From Streptomyces albofaciens JCM 4342 (lineage in GTDB: Bacteria > Actinomycetota > Actinomycetes > Streptomycetales > Streptomycetaceae), in the NCBI RefSeq assembly GCF_008634025.1, contig NZ_PDCM01000002.1, positions 4,071,501-4,135,500 of the forward strand: a stretch of DNA of 64,000 nt, in the 5' to 3' direction. Within the stretch, counting starts at the first letter, position 1, and every line of letters begins with the position of its first letter. A model generated the notes under the pieces. It was given only the letters and a program-made list of their open reading frames with translations, did no database searches and was not told where the DNA came from. The position numbers were made by a program, and so were the translations under genes. Positions 7,531-15,889 of this stretch are shown here, piece by piece.

Positions 7531-8354
7531 CAAGGCATGTCCGGCGTCCGCCGGCCGGCTCCCCCGAGATGCGCGAGAAGGGCGTCGAGCGCCTCCTTGA
7601 GCGCCGCCGCGTTCTTCTCGTCGAACCAGGTCGTGCGGACGCGCTCGTTGCTCCCGTTCGGCGTCTCGTGGTCGCCCACGAGCCGGGGCAGCGGCCGGGA
7701 GCCGTCGCCCAGGGCCCGTCCGACGTCCTGGAACAGACCGCGGAGGTACCGGTCCGCGTCCTCGGCCGGGACGCCGTGGCCCGCGGCCCACTCGGTCAGC
7801 GTGGCGAGGTACGCGTAGTGGCTGGTGATGGTTCCCGTCAGGGCGGAGAAGACATTGAACGACGCCTCGTCCGCCAGCGGCAGCGCGCCGCCGAGCGTGC
7901 CGAACAGCGCCGCGGCGGCGGGGCGGTCCGGGCAGATGACGGTGACCGAGGTGCGCCCGCGTACGGCGGGGAGCGGGATCGCCCGTACGACCGGCGCCCG
8001 GGTGCCGAGGAGCCGGCGCACCTCGTCGATCGCCACCCCGGCCAGCACGCTGACCACCTCCCGGTCCGCCGGAACCGTGAGCCCGGTGAGGGCTTCGGCG
8101 CGCTGGTCGGGGCGGACGGCGATGACGATCAGCGCGGCGCGGTCGATCACGTCCTGGTTGCCGGAGCAGACCCGTACGGTCGGGAAGCGGCCGGCCAGTT
8201 CGGCCGCGGCGCCCGCTCCCCTGGGGGAGAGGAAGATCTGCGGCGGGTTCTCGTTCCCCTCGCACAGGCCCTCCACCATGGCGCGGGCCATCTCCCCCAC
8301 GCCGATGATCCCGACGCGCTCCGTCGCGGCTGCGTCCTTCGCTCGGTTGACCAT
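7530..8354 (-). CDS. Pyrroline-5-carboxylate reductase-like oxidoreductase
   Basis: A 274-residue NAD(P)-dependent reductase with a ProC-like layout. The N-terminal Rossmann motif is GIIGVGEMARAMVEGL, then the AVRPDQ segment, VVSVLAGVAI, RAIPLPAVRG and the helical C-terminal dimerisation part (SALTGTITSHYAYLATL). ProC proteins normally have a longer PNTPA motif; here it is RAIPLPAVRG, so it may use a related imine or keto substrate rather than P5C. It ends 28 bases before tetR in the same direction and may be cotranscribed. A role in peptide biosynthesis is not indicated. Confidence 0.75.
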   Translation of the reverse strand: MVNRAKDAAATERVGIIGVGEMARAMVEGLCEGNENPPQIFLSPRGAGAAAELAGRFPTVRVCSGNQDVIDRAALIVIAVRPDQRAEALTGLTVPADREVVSVLAGVAIDEVRRLLGTRAPVVRAIPLPAVRGRTSVTVICPDRPAAAALFGTLGGALPLADEASFNVFSALTGTITSHYAYLATLTEWAAGHGVPAEDADRYLRGLFQDVGRALGDGSRPLPRLVGDHETPNGSNERVRTTWFDEKNAAALKEALDALLAHLGGAGRRTPDMP

Positions 8355-8466
8355 GCACGTACGTCCTTCTCGTGAGGGCGGTGATCCCGGCCGGGGCCGG
8401 GCTGAACGGTAGCCGGGGCACGGCCAGAACGCCTACGGTCACCCGGCCCGGCCCCGCCACGCGGCC

Positions 8467-9954
8467 TCACGCGCTCACGACCACGAACACGGCGGTGGCC
8501 GCCAGAGCCGCGTACACCGCCGCCGCCACCCGCAGGCCGAAGCGCAGCAGGGTGTGCTCCGCCAAGCCCGCGTTCCCGGCACGGTCGCCCGCCACCGCCA
8601 GGATGAGCATGATCATCGGTAGCGAGGTGAAGACGGCGTGGCCCGCCGCGCTGTTCTGGAGGGCCGCGAACCATACGTCGAGCCCGGCCCCACCCGGTGC
8701 GAGGCGCTGCTGAAGGGGCATCATCAGCGCGTTGCCGCCGACGTTCGAGCCGGTGATGAAGCCGCTGAGCATGCCGAGCGCGGGGGCGGCGAGCGCGATG
8801 ACCAGCGGCGGCGCCGCGGCCACCGCCGCGCCCAGCGCCCCGATCATGCCGCTGTCCACCATCAGCCGACCGAGCAGCACGAACCCGGCCAGTGCGAGCA
8901 GCGGCCGCCCCGCACGGGTCAACGCGGCGCGGACGTCCGGGACATGGGCCCGGCCACGGTCCAGCAGCAGGGCGGCGGCCAGCAGGGGCAGCCCGGGCGA
9001 GGACAGCAGCGCGAAGCTCGAATTCCCCACGTGCAGCGCCAGCGGGGGCACGCCCACCGCCGCCGCCAGGCGCGTCAGCGCGATGCCGCCGAGAACCAGG
9101 CCGTACGCGTGCAGGACGGCGCGCGGCGGCAGGAGCCGGCCGGCCGGTTCGGTGCCGGTGCCCGAACCGGTGCCGGTGCCCCTGCCGGTGCGTGCCCTTC
9201 GTACGGCGCACACCGTCAGCCCCAGCGCCGTGGTGACCAACCCCGCCAGCACACCCGCCGGTTGCACCACTCCCGCCCGGTTCAGCACCAGCAGCCCGAG
9301 GGAAAGCGCCACGCCCGAGGCGAACGCCACGGCGGCGGTACGCAGACGGCGCCGCGGCCGGGCCAGCAGCGCGGCCCACACGGTCACCAGCGGGAAGACC
9401 AGACCGCTGGTGACCGCGGTGGCGCCGCCCAGGGTGGCCGGGTCGGTGGCCGTGAGCGCGGCGCCGATGACGGTGGCGAGGCCGAGGGTGCCCCACGGCA
9501 TGATGTTCATGCCGAGCATGGCCTGCCGCAGCGCGGTCGCGGGTGGTGCGAGGGCGAGCAGCACCGGCACGGTGACCAGCAGCGACACCCCGAATCCGGT
9601 GAGCGCCTCGACCGTGGGGGCGATGCCCGCCACCACCAGCGCGATCTTCGCGGGACCCGGCAGCGGCAGCCCGCGTACCCACTCCCGCAAGGACCGGTGC
9701 ACCTCCCGGCGCGTGAGCACCTGGCTGAGGTACACGCCGGGCAGCATCACCGCGGCGGCGTTGAGCACCAGCAGCCCCGCCTCCCCGGCGCCGGTGACCA
9801 GGACATCGCCCGGCAGGGTGAAGTCCGGCAGCCACCAGATCAGCAGCAGCGCCAGCCCGGCGCCCGCGGCCGCCGCCCAGTGCGCCGGGCGGCGCAGCCC
9901 TGTGATCATTCCCAGCACCATGACGAGCGGGGAAACCGCTATCGCCCACACCAT
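8467..9954 (-). CDS. LctP-like (L-lactate permease family) membrane transporter
   Basis: A 495-residue polytopic membrane protein with about 12-14 hydrophobic segments. Motifs IAPTVEALTGFGVSLLVTVPVL and GMLSGFITGSNVGGNALMMPLQ match the conserved core of the lactate permease family, which takes up lactate or glycolate with protons. ATG 9954 (MVWAIAVSPLVMV) is preferred to the upstream start at 10014, whose extra residues are highly charged and precede AAAGGCGA. A cytoplasmic loop carries a GTGTGSGTGTE low-complexity stretch. The substrate is uncertain. Confidence 0.65.
   Translation of the reverse strand: MVWAIAVSPLVMVLGMITGLRRPAHWAAAAGAGLALLLIWWLPDFTLPGDVLVTGAGEAGLLVLNAAAVMLPGVYLSQVLTRREVHRSLREWVRGLPLPGPAKIALVVAGIAPTVEALTGFGVSLLVTVPVLLALAPPATALRQAMLGMNIMPWGTLGLATVIGAALTATDPATLGGATAVTSGLVFPLVTVWAALLARPRRRLRTAAVAFASGVALSLGLLVLNRAGVVQPAGVLAGLVTTALGLTVCAVRRARTGRGTGTGSGTGTEPAGRLLPPRAVLHAYGLVLGGIALTRLAAAVGVPPLALHVGNSSFALLSSPGLPLLAAALLLDRGRAHVPDVRAALTRAGRPLLALAGFVLLGRLMVDSGMIGALGAAVAAAPPLVIALAAPALGMLSGFITGSNVGGNALMMPLQQRLAPGGAGLDVWFAALQNSAAGHAVFTSLPMIMLILAVAGDRAGNAGLAEHTLLRFGLRVAAAVYAALAATAVFVVVSA
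9143..9190. repeat. CCGGTGCC-type repeat inside the permease gene
   Basis: Short repeats of CCGGTGCCGGTGCC type, in frame, encode GRGTGTGSGTGTEP in a predicted loop between membrane segments. The sequence resembles the insert in the response regulator at 2583-2655. Confidence 0.7.
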
Positions 9955-10176
9955 CGCTGAAGTCGCCTTTCGTCTCTCGCGTCGTCTCTCGCGACACGGC
10001 GGTTCCAGCCTCACGGGGCGACCGGTGATCGTCTTGAACGAAAGTCGGGGCCCGGGGGCGGGCCGATGGAGGGGCGGCGCCCGGTTCAGGGGCGAATCGC
10101 TACGGGTCCGGGGGGGGATCGCACCCGACTCAGGGCGGGGCGAATCGTTCTCGCCTCAGGGCGAATCCCGCCCGGC
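9955..10176. other. Intergenic region with degenerate CTCAGG/GGCGAATC repeats
   Basis: The 222 bases between the permease start and the AraC stop contain several imperfect copies of about 19 bp built around CTCAGGGCGAATC or CTCAGGCCGGA (10070-10205). They run into the 3' end of the AraC gene and give it a PEPGPGPA tail. No gene or convincing terminator is seen. Confidence 0.5.
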
Positions 10177-11013
10177 TCAGGCCGGACCAGGCCCCGGCTC
10201 AGGCCGGATCGCTCCCGGCGTCACGCCGAAGTACCGCTTGAAGACACGCGTCAGATGGGCCTGATCGGCGAAGCCCGCGGCCGTCGCCACCTCCGCCGGA
10301 CGCCGGCCCGTCAGCAGCAGGCGGCGGGCGCGGTTGGCGCGCAGGCGCAGCAGATAGGCGTGCGGCGGAAGCCCGTACGCCTGGCGGAAGGCGGTGATGA
10401 GCGAGGCCCGCGGCATGCCCGTGGCGGCGCTCAGCTCCGCGACGGTGACGGGCTCGGCCCACCGGTCGTGCAGCACCTGCCGTGCCAGGTCCGGGCCGCG
10501 CCGCCCGCCGTGCGGGGTCCCGGCGGCCCTCGGGCCGGTACGGGCGTGCCCGCGGAGCACCGCGGTGAGGCCGTCGAGCAGCAGGGACTCCGCGGTGAGC
10601 GGGTCCCCGTCGTGTTCCTGCTCCTGGTGGACGCGGCGCAGCCGGGCGAAGAGCGCGGCGTCCCGTACGGCGGTGTCGGTGAACCAGACGTCCGCGGCGC
10701 CCAGGTGGGCCCGGGCCAGTTCGGCGACCAGGGACGTGTCGAAGTAGAACATCCGGTACCGCCAGCCGGACTCCTCGGCGGCGAAACCGGTGTGCACCTG
10801 GCCGGGGTTGAGGACGACCAGGTGTCCGGCGGGGATCACCACCGTGCCGCCGGGCGTGCGCAGTCCCTCGGCGCCCTGCTCGATGACGCCGACGGCGAGC
10901 TGCTCGTGGGTGTGCCGGTCGAAGGAGAAGCGCCGGAAACGCGCGGCGAGCAGTTCGACCTGCCCGCTCCCGGCCGCGGTCCACAACCGGGCGTGCTCCC
11001 CCTCCGTGACCAT
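10177..11013 (-). CDS. AraC-family transcriptional regulator
   Basis: A 278-residue regulator with an N-terminal cupin-like sensing domain (HTHEQLAVGVIEQGAEGLRTPGGTVVIPAGHLVVLNPGQVHTG) and a C-terminal pair of AraC helix-turn-helix motifs (VTVAELSAATGMPRASLITAFRQAYGLPPHAYLLRLR and PAEVATAAGFADQAHLTRVFKRYFGVTPG). ATG 11013 is the plausible start, with no strong ribosome binding site. Targets are unknown; the LctP-like permease just downstream is a candidate. It lies outside the terminator-bounded NRPS operon and is probably unrelated to it. Confidence 0.85.
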   Translation of the reverse strand: MVTEGEHARLWTAAGSGQVELLAARFRRFSFDRHTHEQLAVGVIEQGAEGLRTPGGTVVIPAGHLVVLNPGQVHTGFAAEESGWRYRMFYFDTSLVAELARAHLGAADVWFTDTAVRDAALFARLRRVHQEQEHDGDPLTAESLLLDGLTAVLRGHARTGPRAAGTPHGGRRGPDLARQVLHDRWAEPVTVAELSAATGMPRASLITAFRQAYGLPPHAYLLRLRANRARRLLLTGRRPAEVATAAGFADQAHLTRVFKRYFGVTPGAIRPEPGPGPA

Positions 11014-11185
11014 GCGGGCATGGTCACAGACGGGCGGGCGGCGGCGTAGGGCCTGGCTCACATCCTCCGTACGGCAGGCGGGGCGGGCTCCGGCCGTCAG
11101 CGCAGCCGTGTGACGCCCGTGTCCCCGTCGCCGCGGGGAAGTCGCCGGCCGTCGTCCTGGCATGGCGGCCGCGGAACGCGGAAAG

Positions 11186-11212
11186 CCCAGCTCAGGCCAT
11201 GACTGAGCTGGG
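11186..11212 (-). terminator. Probable intrinsic terminator after the alcohol dehydrogenase gene
   Basis: Perfect 10-bp stem (CCCAGCTCAG/CTGAGCTGGG) with a 7-base loop, followed on the minus strand by CTTTCC. It lies 20 bases past the ADH stop and is the likely end of the amidase-SDR-dioxygenase-ADH transcript, marking the left cluster boundary. Confidence 0.7.
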
Positions 11213-11231
11213 ACTGTCCGGTGCCGTGGGG

Positions 11232-12350
11232 TCAGCTGGCGAGGACCGCCTTGATCACCGTTCCTTCGGCGACGGCCGCCAGCGCCGCGGCGTGCTCGTC
11301 CAGCGGATACGACGTCACCAGATCGCGCAGGCCGAAGCGCGCGGTGAGGGCCGGGAGCAGCTTCACGTACTCGGCCAGGTGGGCGCCGGTGAAGGCCCAG
11401 GAGCCGACCACGTCGAGCTGGCGGTACACGATCTGGTGCGGGTTGAGGAGGGTGTCGCCCGCGTCCGTGTACTGGCCGATGATGAGGTAGGAGCCTCCTC
11501 TGCGGGCGAGCCGCAGCCCCTGCGCGACGGCGTTGGGCACACCGGCGCACTCGATGACCAGGTCGGCCCCGTCCCCGCCGGTCGCCGTCCGCACCTGGTC
11601 CAGGAGCTGGTCGGGGTCCTCGGCGTCGGCGATGTTCAGGTGGACGTCGCCGATGCCCGCCGCCGCGGCGGCCTCCAGCCGGCCCGCGGGCCCGCCGACA
11701 ATGATCACCTTCGACGCGCCCGCGAGGTGGCTCAGCGCCGCCGCCGCGAGCCCGACCGGGCCGCTGCCCTGGACGACGACGACCTCGCCGAGGCGGACCG
11801 GGCGCCGCTCGTACAGCGCGTGGACGACGGTGGGGCCGGCACAGGCCAGCGACATCGCGGCCAGCGGGTCGATGCCGTCGTCGAGGCGCACGACGGTGGT
11901 GCCCGCGCGCAGGGCGATCTGCTGCGCCCAGGCCCCGTTCAGGCCCGGCCCGTCGTCCAGTGAGCGGTTGACCCCGTAGGTGCGGCGGTTTTGGCACAGG
12001 GTGGGCTCGCGGTGCTGGGCGCAGGGGACGCACCGGCCGCAGGCGATGGACGAGGCCCACATCACGGTGTCTCCCGGCCGCAGTGCGGCGCCGGCCGAGT
12101 CGTGGGTGACGCCTTCGGCCAGTTCCCGTACGGTGCCCAGGCCCTCGTGGCCGAGGACCAGGGGCGTGGGGATGTCCAGGTGCCCTTCCCGCAGGTGCAG
12201 GTCCGTGCCGCAGATCCCGCCGTAGGCGCAGTCCACGGTCATGCCGCCCTCGGGAGGCGACGGGATGCCGAACTCGCGCACCGTCAGCGGTTCGCCGAAC
12301 TCTTCCAGCACGACCGCCCGGCTCCGCGCGGCGTCTCGCGTCCCGCTCAC
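11232..12350 (-). CDS. Zinc-dependent medium-chain alcohol dehydrogenase
   Basis: A 372-residue NAD(P)-dependent dehydrogenase. The catalytic zinc site is visible in GGICGTDLH and LGHEGLG, the structural zinc in SSIACGRCVPCAQHREPTLC, and the coenzyme fold in VVVQGSGPVGLAAAAL. It should oxidise a secondary alcohol or reduce a ketone. The GTG start overlaps the upstream dioxygenase stop (GTGA, 12347-12350), so they are coupled. Together with the SDR it could oxidise a hydroxyl introduced by the dioxygenase, but the substrate is not known. It is the last gene before the terminator at 11186. Confidence 0.85.
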   Translation of the reverse strand: MSGTRDAARSRAVVLEEFGEPLTVREFGIPSPPEGGMTVDCAYGGICGTDLHLREGHLDIPTPLVLGHEGLGTVRELAEGVTHDSAGAALRPGDTVMWASSIACGRCVPCAQHREPTLCQNRRTYGVNRSLDDGPGLNGAWAQQIALRAGTTVVRLDDGIDPLAAMSLACAGPTVVHALYERRPVRLGEVVVVQGSGPVGLAAAALSHLAGASKVIIVGGPAGRLEAAAAAGIGDVHLNIADAEDPDQLLDQVRTATGGDGADLVIECAGVPNAVAQGLRLARRGGSYLIIGQYTDAGDTLLNPHQIVYRQLDVVGSWAFTGAHLAEYVKLLPALTARFGLRDLVTSYPLDEHAAALAAVAEGTVIKAVLAS

Positions 12351-13159
12351 GCCGCCACCGCCCCGAACTCGCCGAGGAAGGAGGATTCGAGGCTGCGCAG
12401 CGGCCGGGTGTCGCGGCAGACGACGTACTCGGGGCGCGGAGCGCCCTGCCCCGTGGGGACGTTCGCGCAGTCGTTGTAGGTGGCGATGAGGAGCCGGCGC
12501 GGGAACGGCGACATGTTCGGCGCGGAGCCGTGCACGATCTCCGGGGAGAAGAGGACCACGGAGCCGGCCGGGCCCTTCGGGCTCACCATGCCGCTGCGCT
12601 CGGTGAGCTCGGCGAGCTGCGGCGCGGTGAGCGAGATGTCGTCGGGGTCGAGGTGCTGTTCCGACTTGGCGGAGGCGTCGCGGTCGTCGCGCACGAGCCC
12701 GGCGCGGTGCGAGCCGGGAAGGTAGATGACGGGGCCGTTGAACTCGTCCACGTCGTCGAGGAACAGGCCGACGTTGATCAGGCGCGGGGCCGGCAGCCCG
12801 TCGGCGATCCGCCAGGCGGCGTAGTCCTGGTGCCAGGACCACTTCTCGCCGCCGAAGGCGGGCTTGGTGTTGATCTTGAACTGGTAGACGTAGACGTCGT
12901 CCGTCAGCAGTTGCCTGGCCGGTTCCAGGATGCGCGGGTCCCGCATCAGCGCGGCGAACTCCGGCTGCCGGTGGTGCGAGGCGTAGACGGCCCGGACCTC
13001 GTCGCTCCCCTCCTCCAGGATGAGCTGGGGGCCGGGGACGGCGCAGTCCCGCTGAAGCGCCTCGCGCAGGCGGTCCGTTTCCCGCTGGTCCAGCAGGGAC
13101 TCGAAGAACAGGAAACCGCTTTCGCGGTATGCGTCGATCTGCTGCTGCGTCAGTTGCAT
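12347..13159 (-). CDS. PhyH-family Fe(II)/2-oxoglutarate dioxygenase (EctD-like)
   Basis: A 270-residue non-haem iron oxygenase that uses 2-oxoglutarate and O2 to hydroxylate a substrate. The iron triad is visible: His110-x-Asp112 (WSWHQDYAAW) and His210 (PEIVHGSAPN), with an Arg pair (FPRRLL) for 2-oxoglutarate. The order of motifs (INTKPAFGGEKW, WHQDY, NGPVIYLPGSH) resembles ectoine hydroxylase and related amino-acid hydroxylases. No ectABC genes are adjacent, so a free or carrier-bound amino acid is more likely; proline, activated by module 4, is one candidate. ATG 13159 is preceded by GAGGAAG. It is coupled to ADH by a 4-base overlap. Confidence 0.8.
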   Translation of the reverse strand: MQLTQQQIDAYRESGFLFFESLLDQRETDRLREALQRDCAVPGPQLILEEGSDEVRAVYASHHRQPEFAALMRDPRILEPARQLLTDDVYVYQFKINTKPAFGGEKWSWHQDYAAWRIADGLPAPRLINVGLFLDDVDEFNGPVIYLPGSHRAGLVRDDRDASAKSEQHLDPDDISLTAPQLAELTERSGMVSPKGPAGSVVLFSPEIVHGSAPNMSPFPRRLLIATYNDCANVPTGQGAPRPEYVVCRDTRPLRSLESSFLGEFGAVAA

Positions 13160-13218
13160 TCTTGTCGCTTCCTCACTTACTCGTTTCACGGAACCGGACG
13201 CCATCGGACCCATCGGCC

Positions 13219-13959
13219 TCAGCCCATGAAATGACCGCCGTCCACGATCAGTTGCTGGCCGGTGATGTAGGAACTGCCGGAGGTGACCAGGAACTCCAGC
13301 GCGTCCGCGATGTCCGCGGTCGCGCCGATGCGGTTCCGTGGAATGCCGCGCACGATCGCCTCCCGTTTCTCCGGTACGTCCAGGCCGTACCGCTCGGTCA
13401 CCTCGGGGGTGTCGGTGAAGCCGGGGATCAGGGCGTTGACGCGGACCGCCGGGGCGAGTTCCAGCGCCAGGCACTTGGTCAGCTGCAGCAGCCCGGCCTT
13501 GCTGGCGCAGTAGTTGGCGCCGTCGCGGCGGGGCCGGATCGCCGTCGTCGAGCCGATGTTGACGATCGTGCCGCGGCCGGCGGCGACCATCGCGGGGGCG
13601 AGGGCGCGGCACATCCGGAAGGGGCCGGACAGGTTCGTGGCCAGCACCTCGTCCCAGTCCTCGTCGGTGAGCTCGGCGAAGGGGCGGTCCCGGTTGCGGC
13701 CCGCGTTGTTGACCAGCACCTCGGGAGCGCCGTGCTCGTCCAGGACGCGGCGGCAGCCCTCGCGTACCGACGCCGCGTCCGCCACGTCGAGGCACAGCGC
13801 CTCGATACGGCCCGCACCCGCGTCCTCCGCTTGCCGGGCCGCTTCCTTGTCGTTCCGGTAGAGGGCGATCACCCGGTATCCGAGCGCGGTGAGCCGGAGG
13901 CTCAGGGCCAGTCCGATGCCCCGGGTGCCGCCGCTCACGACCGCTGTGTGGGAAGTCAT
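13219..13959 (-). CDS. SDR-family oxidoreductase
   Basis: A 246-residue classical short-chain dehydrogenase/reductase. It shows the cofactor motif SGGTRGIGLALS, NNAG (VLVNNAGRNRD), catalytic Ser (VNIGSTTAI) and YxxxK (YCASKAGLL). Arg residues after the first glycine motif (LYRND) suggest NADPH. It is close to FabG-like 3-ketoacyl or 3-hydroxy amino-acid reductases. It lies between the amidase and the dioxygenase in one transcript, so it probably interconverts a hydroxyl and keto group on a building block or on the peptide; this is inference. GTG 13968 is a possible alternative start. Confidence 0.85.
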   Translation of the reverse strand: MTSHTAVVSGGTRGIGLALSLRLTALGYRVIALYRNDKEAARQAEDAGAGRIEALCLDVADAASVREGCRRVLDEHGAPEVLVNNAGRNRDRPFAELTDEDWDEVLATNLSGPFRMCRALAPAMVAAGRGTIVNIGSTTAIRPRRDGANYCASKAGLLQLTKCLALELAPAVRVNALIPGFTDTPEVTERYGLDVPEKREAIVRGIPRNRIGATADIADALEFLVTSGSSYITGQQLIVDGGHFMG

Positions 13960-14047
13960 GGAGATCACCGCCAGTACTGGAGAGAGCCGTCGTCGTGCCG
14001 CCGCGCCTGCATGGCGCCGCGCTGGTGCCCCGTGCCCTGCGGAGGGT

Positions 14048-15706
14048 TCACAGTCCGACGCTCGCCGGTGTGAAGGCCGGGGCACGCCGGACCGGGTGGG
14101 CGGATTCGAAGGCGTGCGCGAAGCGGAGCAAGGCGGGTTCGCTCCACGCCGGGCCGGCGAAGGTGACTCCCACCGGCAGCCCGTGGACGAAACCGGCCGG
14201 CACGCTGATCGCCGGGTAGCCGGCGTAGCCCACGGCGAGGGCGCTGCCCATGATCGGGGGGTCGCCGTTGATCATGTCGATCTTCCAGGACGGCGCGCCG
14301 GTCGGCATCAGCAGCGCGTCCACCCGGTGCTTCCGCAGCGCCGCGTCGACGCCCTCGTCCCTGGCCACCCGGCGCACCGTGGTGACCGCCTCCTTGTACG
14401 CGGCGTCCGACGGCGTGCCCGGGTAGGCGGCCAGCATTTCCAGCACGCTCTGCCCGAAGTACTCCAACTCGGTGTCCGCGTGCGCCTTGTTGTACGCGAT
14501 CAGCTCGGCCAGGCTGCGCGGATGCGTCCCCGGCGTCCGGGCCAGGTACTGCTCGAAGTCATGCTTCATCTCGGTCAGCTGGAGCGTGAGCGCCGCCTGG
14601 AAATTCCCCGTCAGCTGCTGGGCGGTGGGGATGTCGGCGTGGTCGACGACCGTCGCGCCCGCGTCCTTGAGCACCTCGACGGCCTGTGCCAGCACGCTGT
14701 CGGCGTGCGGGCTGTAGCCGGTGAAGACCTCCCGGACGACGCCGATCCGGGCGCCGCGCAGACCACCCGGCTTGAGGCAGGGGGTGTAGTCCCGGAGGAA
14801 GTGGCCTTCGCTCGCCGCGGTGGCCGCGTCGGTGGGATCGACCCCCGTGAGCACGCCCAGCAGCAGCGCCGCGTCGGCCACGGTGCGGCACAGCGGTCCG
14901 ATCGTGTCGAAGCTGCGGGCGCCGGGGAACATGCCGGTGCGGCTGGTGAGCCCGGTCGTGGGCCGGAGGCCGACCACACCGTTGGCGCCCGCGGGTCCCA
15001 GGATCGAGCCGATCGTCTCGGTCCCGACGGCTCCGGCGCACAGCCCGGCCGCGGTGGCCACCGCGGGGCCCGCGCTGGAGCCGTTCGGCGAACGGTCGAG
15101 CTTGTACGGGTTGCGGGTCTGGCCGCCCCGCTGGCTGTAGCCGCTCGACCCGCTGACCGGCGAGGTCAGGTTGCCCTTGCCGAGCGGCACGGCGCCGGCC
15201 GCCCGCAGCCGGGCGACCACCGTGGCGTCCTGCGCGGGACGGACGCCCAGCAGGGCCCGCAGGCCGCTGCTGGTGTGCGTCTTGTCCGCGGTGCCGATGT
15301 TGTCCTTGATCAGCAGCGGGATGCCGTGCAGCGGTCCGCGGAGCTTGCCCGCGCGGCGTTCCGCGTCCAGCGTGGCGGCGAGTTCGAGGGCGTCCGGGTT
15401 GGTCTCCAGGACGGCGTGCAGGGCCGGTCCCCGGTGGTTCAGTTCGGCTATCCGGTCCAGGTAGAACCGCGTCAGCGCCACCGAGGTGAGCTTCCCGCCG
15501 GCCAGCCGGTCCCGCAGCTCGGTGAGGCTCGCCTCGTGCAGCCCGCCGTCCCCGCCGGCCGTGGCGGGCGGACGGACGGCGGGCGCGCCGGCGGCCCGTG
15601 CCCGGGGCGCGGAGAGACCCAGCAGGGCCGGGGCCGCGGCCGCGCCGAGGCCGAGGAGCCTGCGGCGGTGCAGGCCGGCTGTGTCGGAAAGGGGTGTCCC
15701 GTCCAT
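14048..15706 (-). CDS. Exported amidase-signature enzyme with twin-arginine signal
   Basis: A 552-residue amidase with an N-terminal signal (HRRRLLGLGAAAAPALLGLSAPRARA) carrying adjacent arginines typical of Tat export. Catalytic residues are Lys in LLIKDNIGT, cis-Ser in SPNGSSAGPAVA and nucleophile Ser in GTETIGSILGPA. The GSSAGP and GTETIGS variants occur in extracellular amidases related to plant and bacterial amidases, not GatA. It has its own SARP-type promoter box (15746-15777), so it is coregulated with the NRPS. It may trim the peptide, hydrolyse a side-chain amide outside the cell, or confer self-protection. The start ATG has a weak GAGAG site. Confidence 0.82.
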   Translation of the reverse strand: MDGTPLSDTAGLHRRRLLGLGAAAAPALLGLSAPRARAAGAPAVRPPATAGGDGGLHEASLTELRDRLAGGKLTSVALTRFYLDRIAELNHRGPALHAVLETNPDALELAATLDAERRAGKLRGPLHGIPLLIKDNIGTADKTHTSSGLRALLGVRPAQDATVVARLRAAGAVPLGKGNLTSPVSGSSGYSQRGGQTRNPYKLDRSPNGSSAGPAVATAAGLCAGAVGTETIGSILGPAGANGVVGLRPTTGLTSRTGMFPGARSFDTIGPLCRTVADAALLLGVLTGVDPTDAATAASEGHFLRDYTPCLKPGGLRGARIGVVREVFTGYSPHADSVLAQAVEVLKDAGATVVDHADIPTAQQLTGNFQAALTLQLTEMKHDFEQYLARTPGTHPRSLAELIAYNKAHADTELEYFGQSVLEMLAAYPGTPSDAAYKEAVTTVRRVARDEGVDAALRKHRVDALLMPTGAPSWKIDMINGDPPIMGSALAVGYAGYPAISVPAGFVHGLPVGVTFAGPAWSEPALLRFAHAFESAHPVRRAPAFTPASVGL

Positions 15707-15745
15707 GGTCTCGCTCTCGGGATCGGGTATCGGCGGGTGGCCAGG

Positions 15746-15777
15746 ACCGTATGGGGGCGCGGTTTTCTTTCGTTATC
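15746..15777 (-). promoter_or_regulatory. SARP-type promoter box of the amidase operon
   Basis: On the minus strand: heptamer GATAACG, 4 bp, heptamer AAAACCG, 8 bp, then -10 box TACGGT (15746-15751). The spacing is the one described for SARP activators (11-bp periodicity, 8 bp to -10). The first 18 bases match the halogenase promoter in 17 positions. Confidence 0.75.
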
Positions 15778-15800
15778 GGTCGTCCGGATCGGTCGTCCGG
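15775..15800. repeat. Perfect 13-bp direct repeat upstream of the amidase promoter
   Basis: ATCGGTCGTCCGG is present twice head to tail (15775-15787 and 15788-15800). The copy nearer the amidase overlaps the first SARP heptamer, so it could give an extra upstream contact site. Confidence 0.8.
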
Positions 15801-15889
15801 CGCCGGAGGGCTCCCCCGCTGTGGCCAGGGGAACGGAGCGGTGGTCCGGCCGGCGCCCGAGCGGGCGCCGGCCGGGACGGGGGCCGCGG

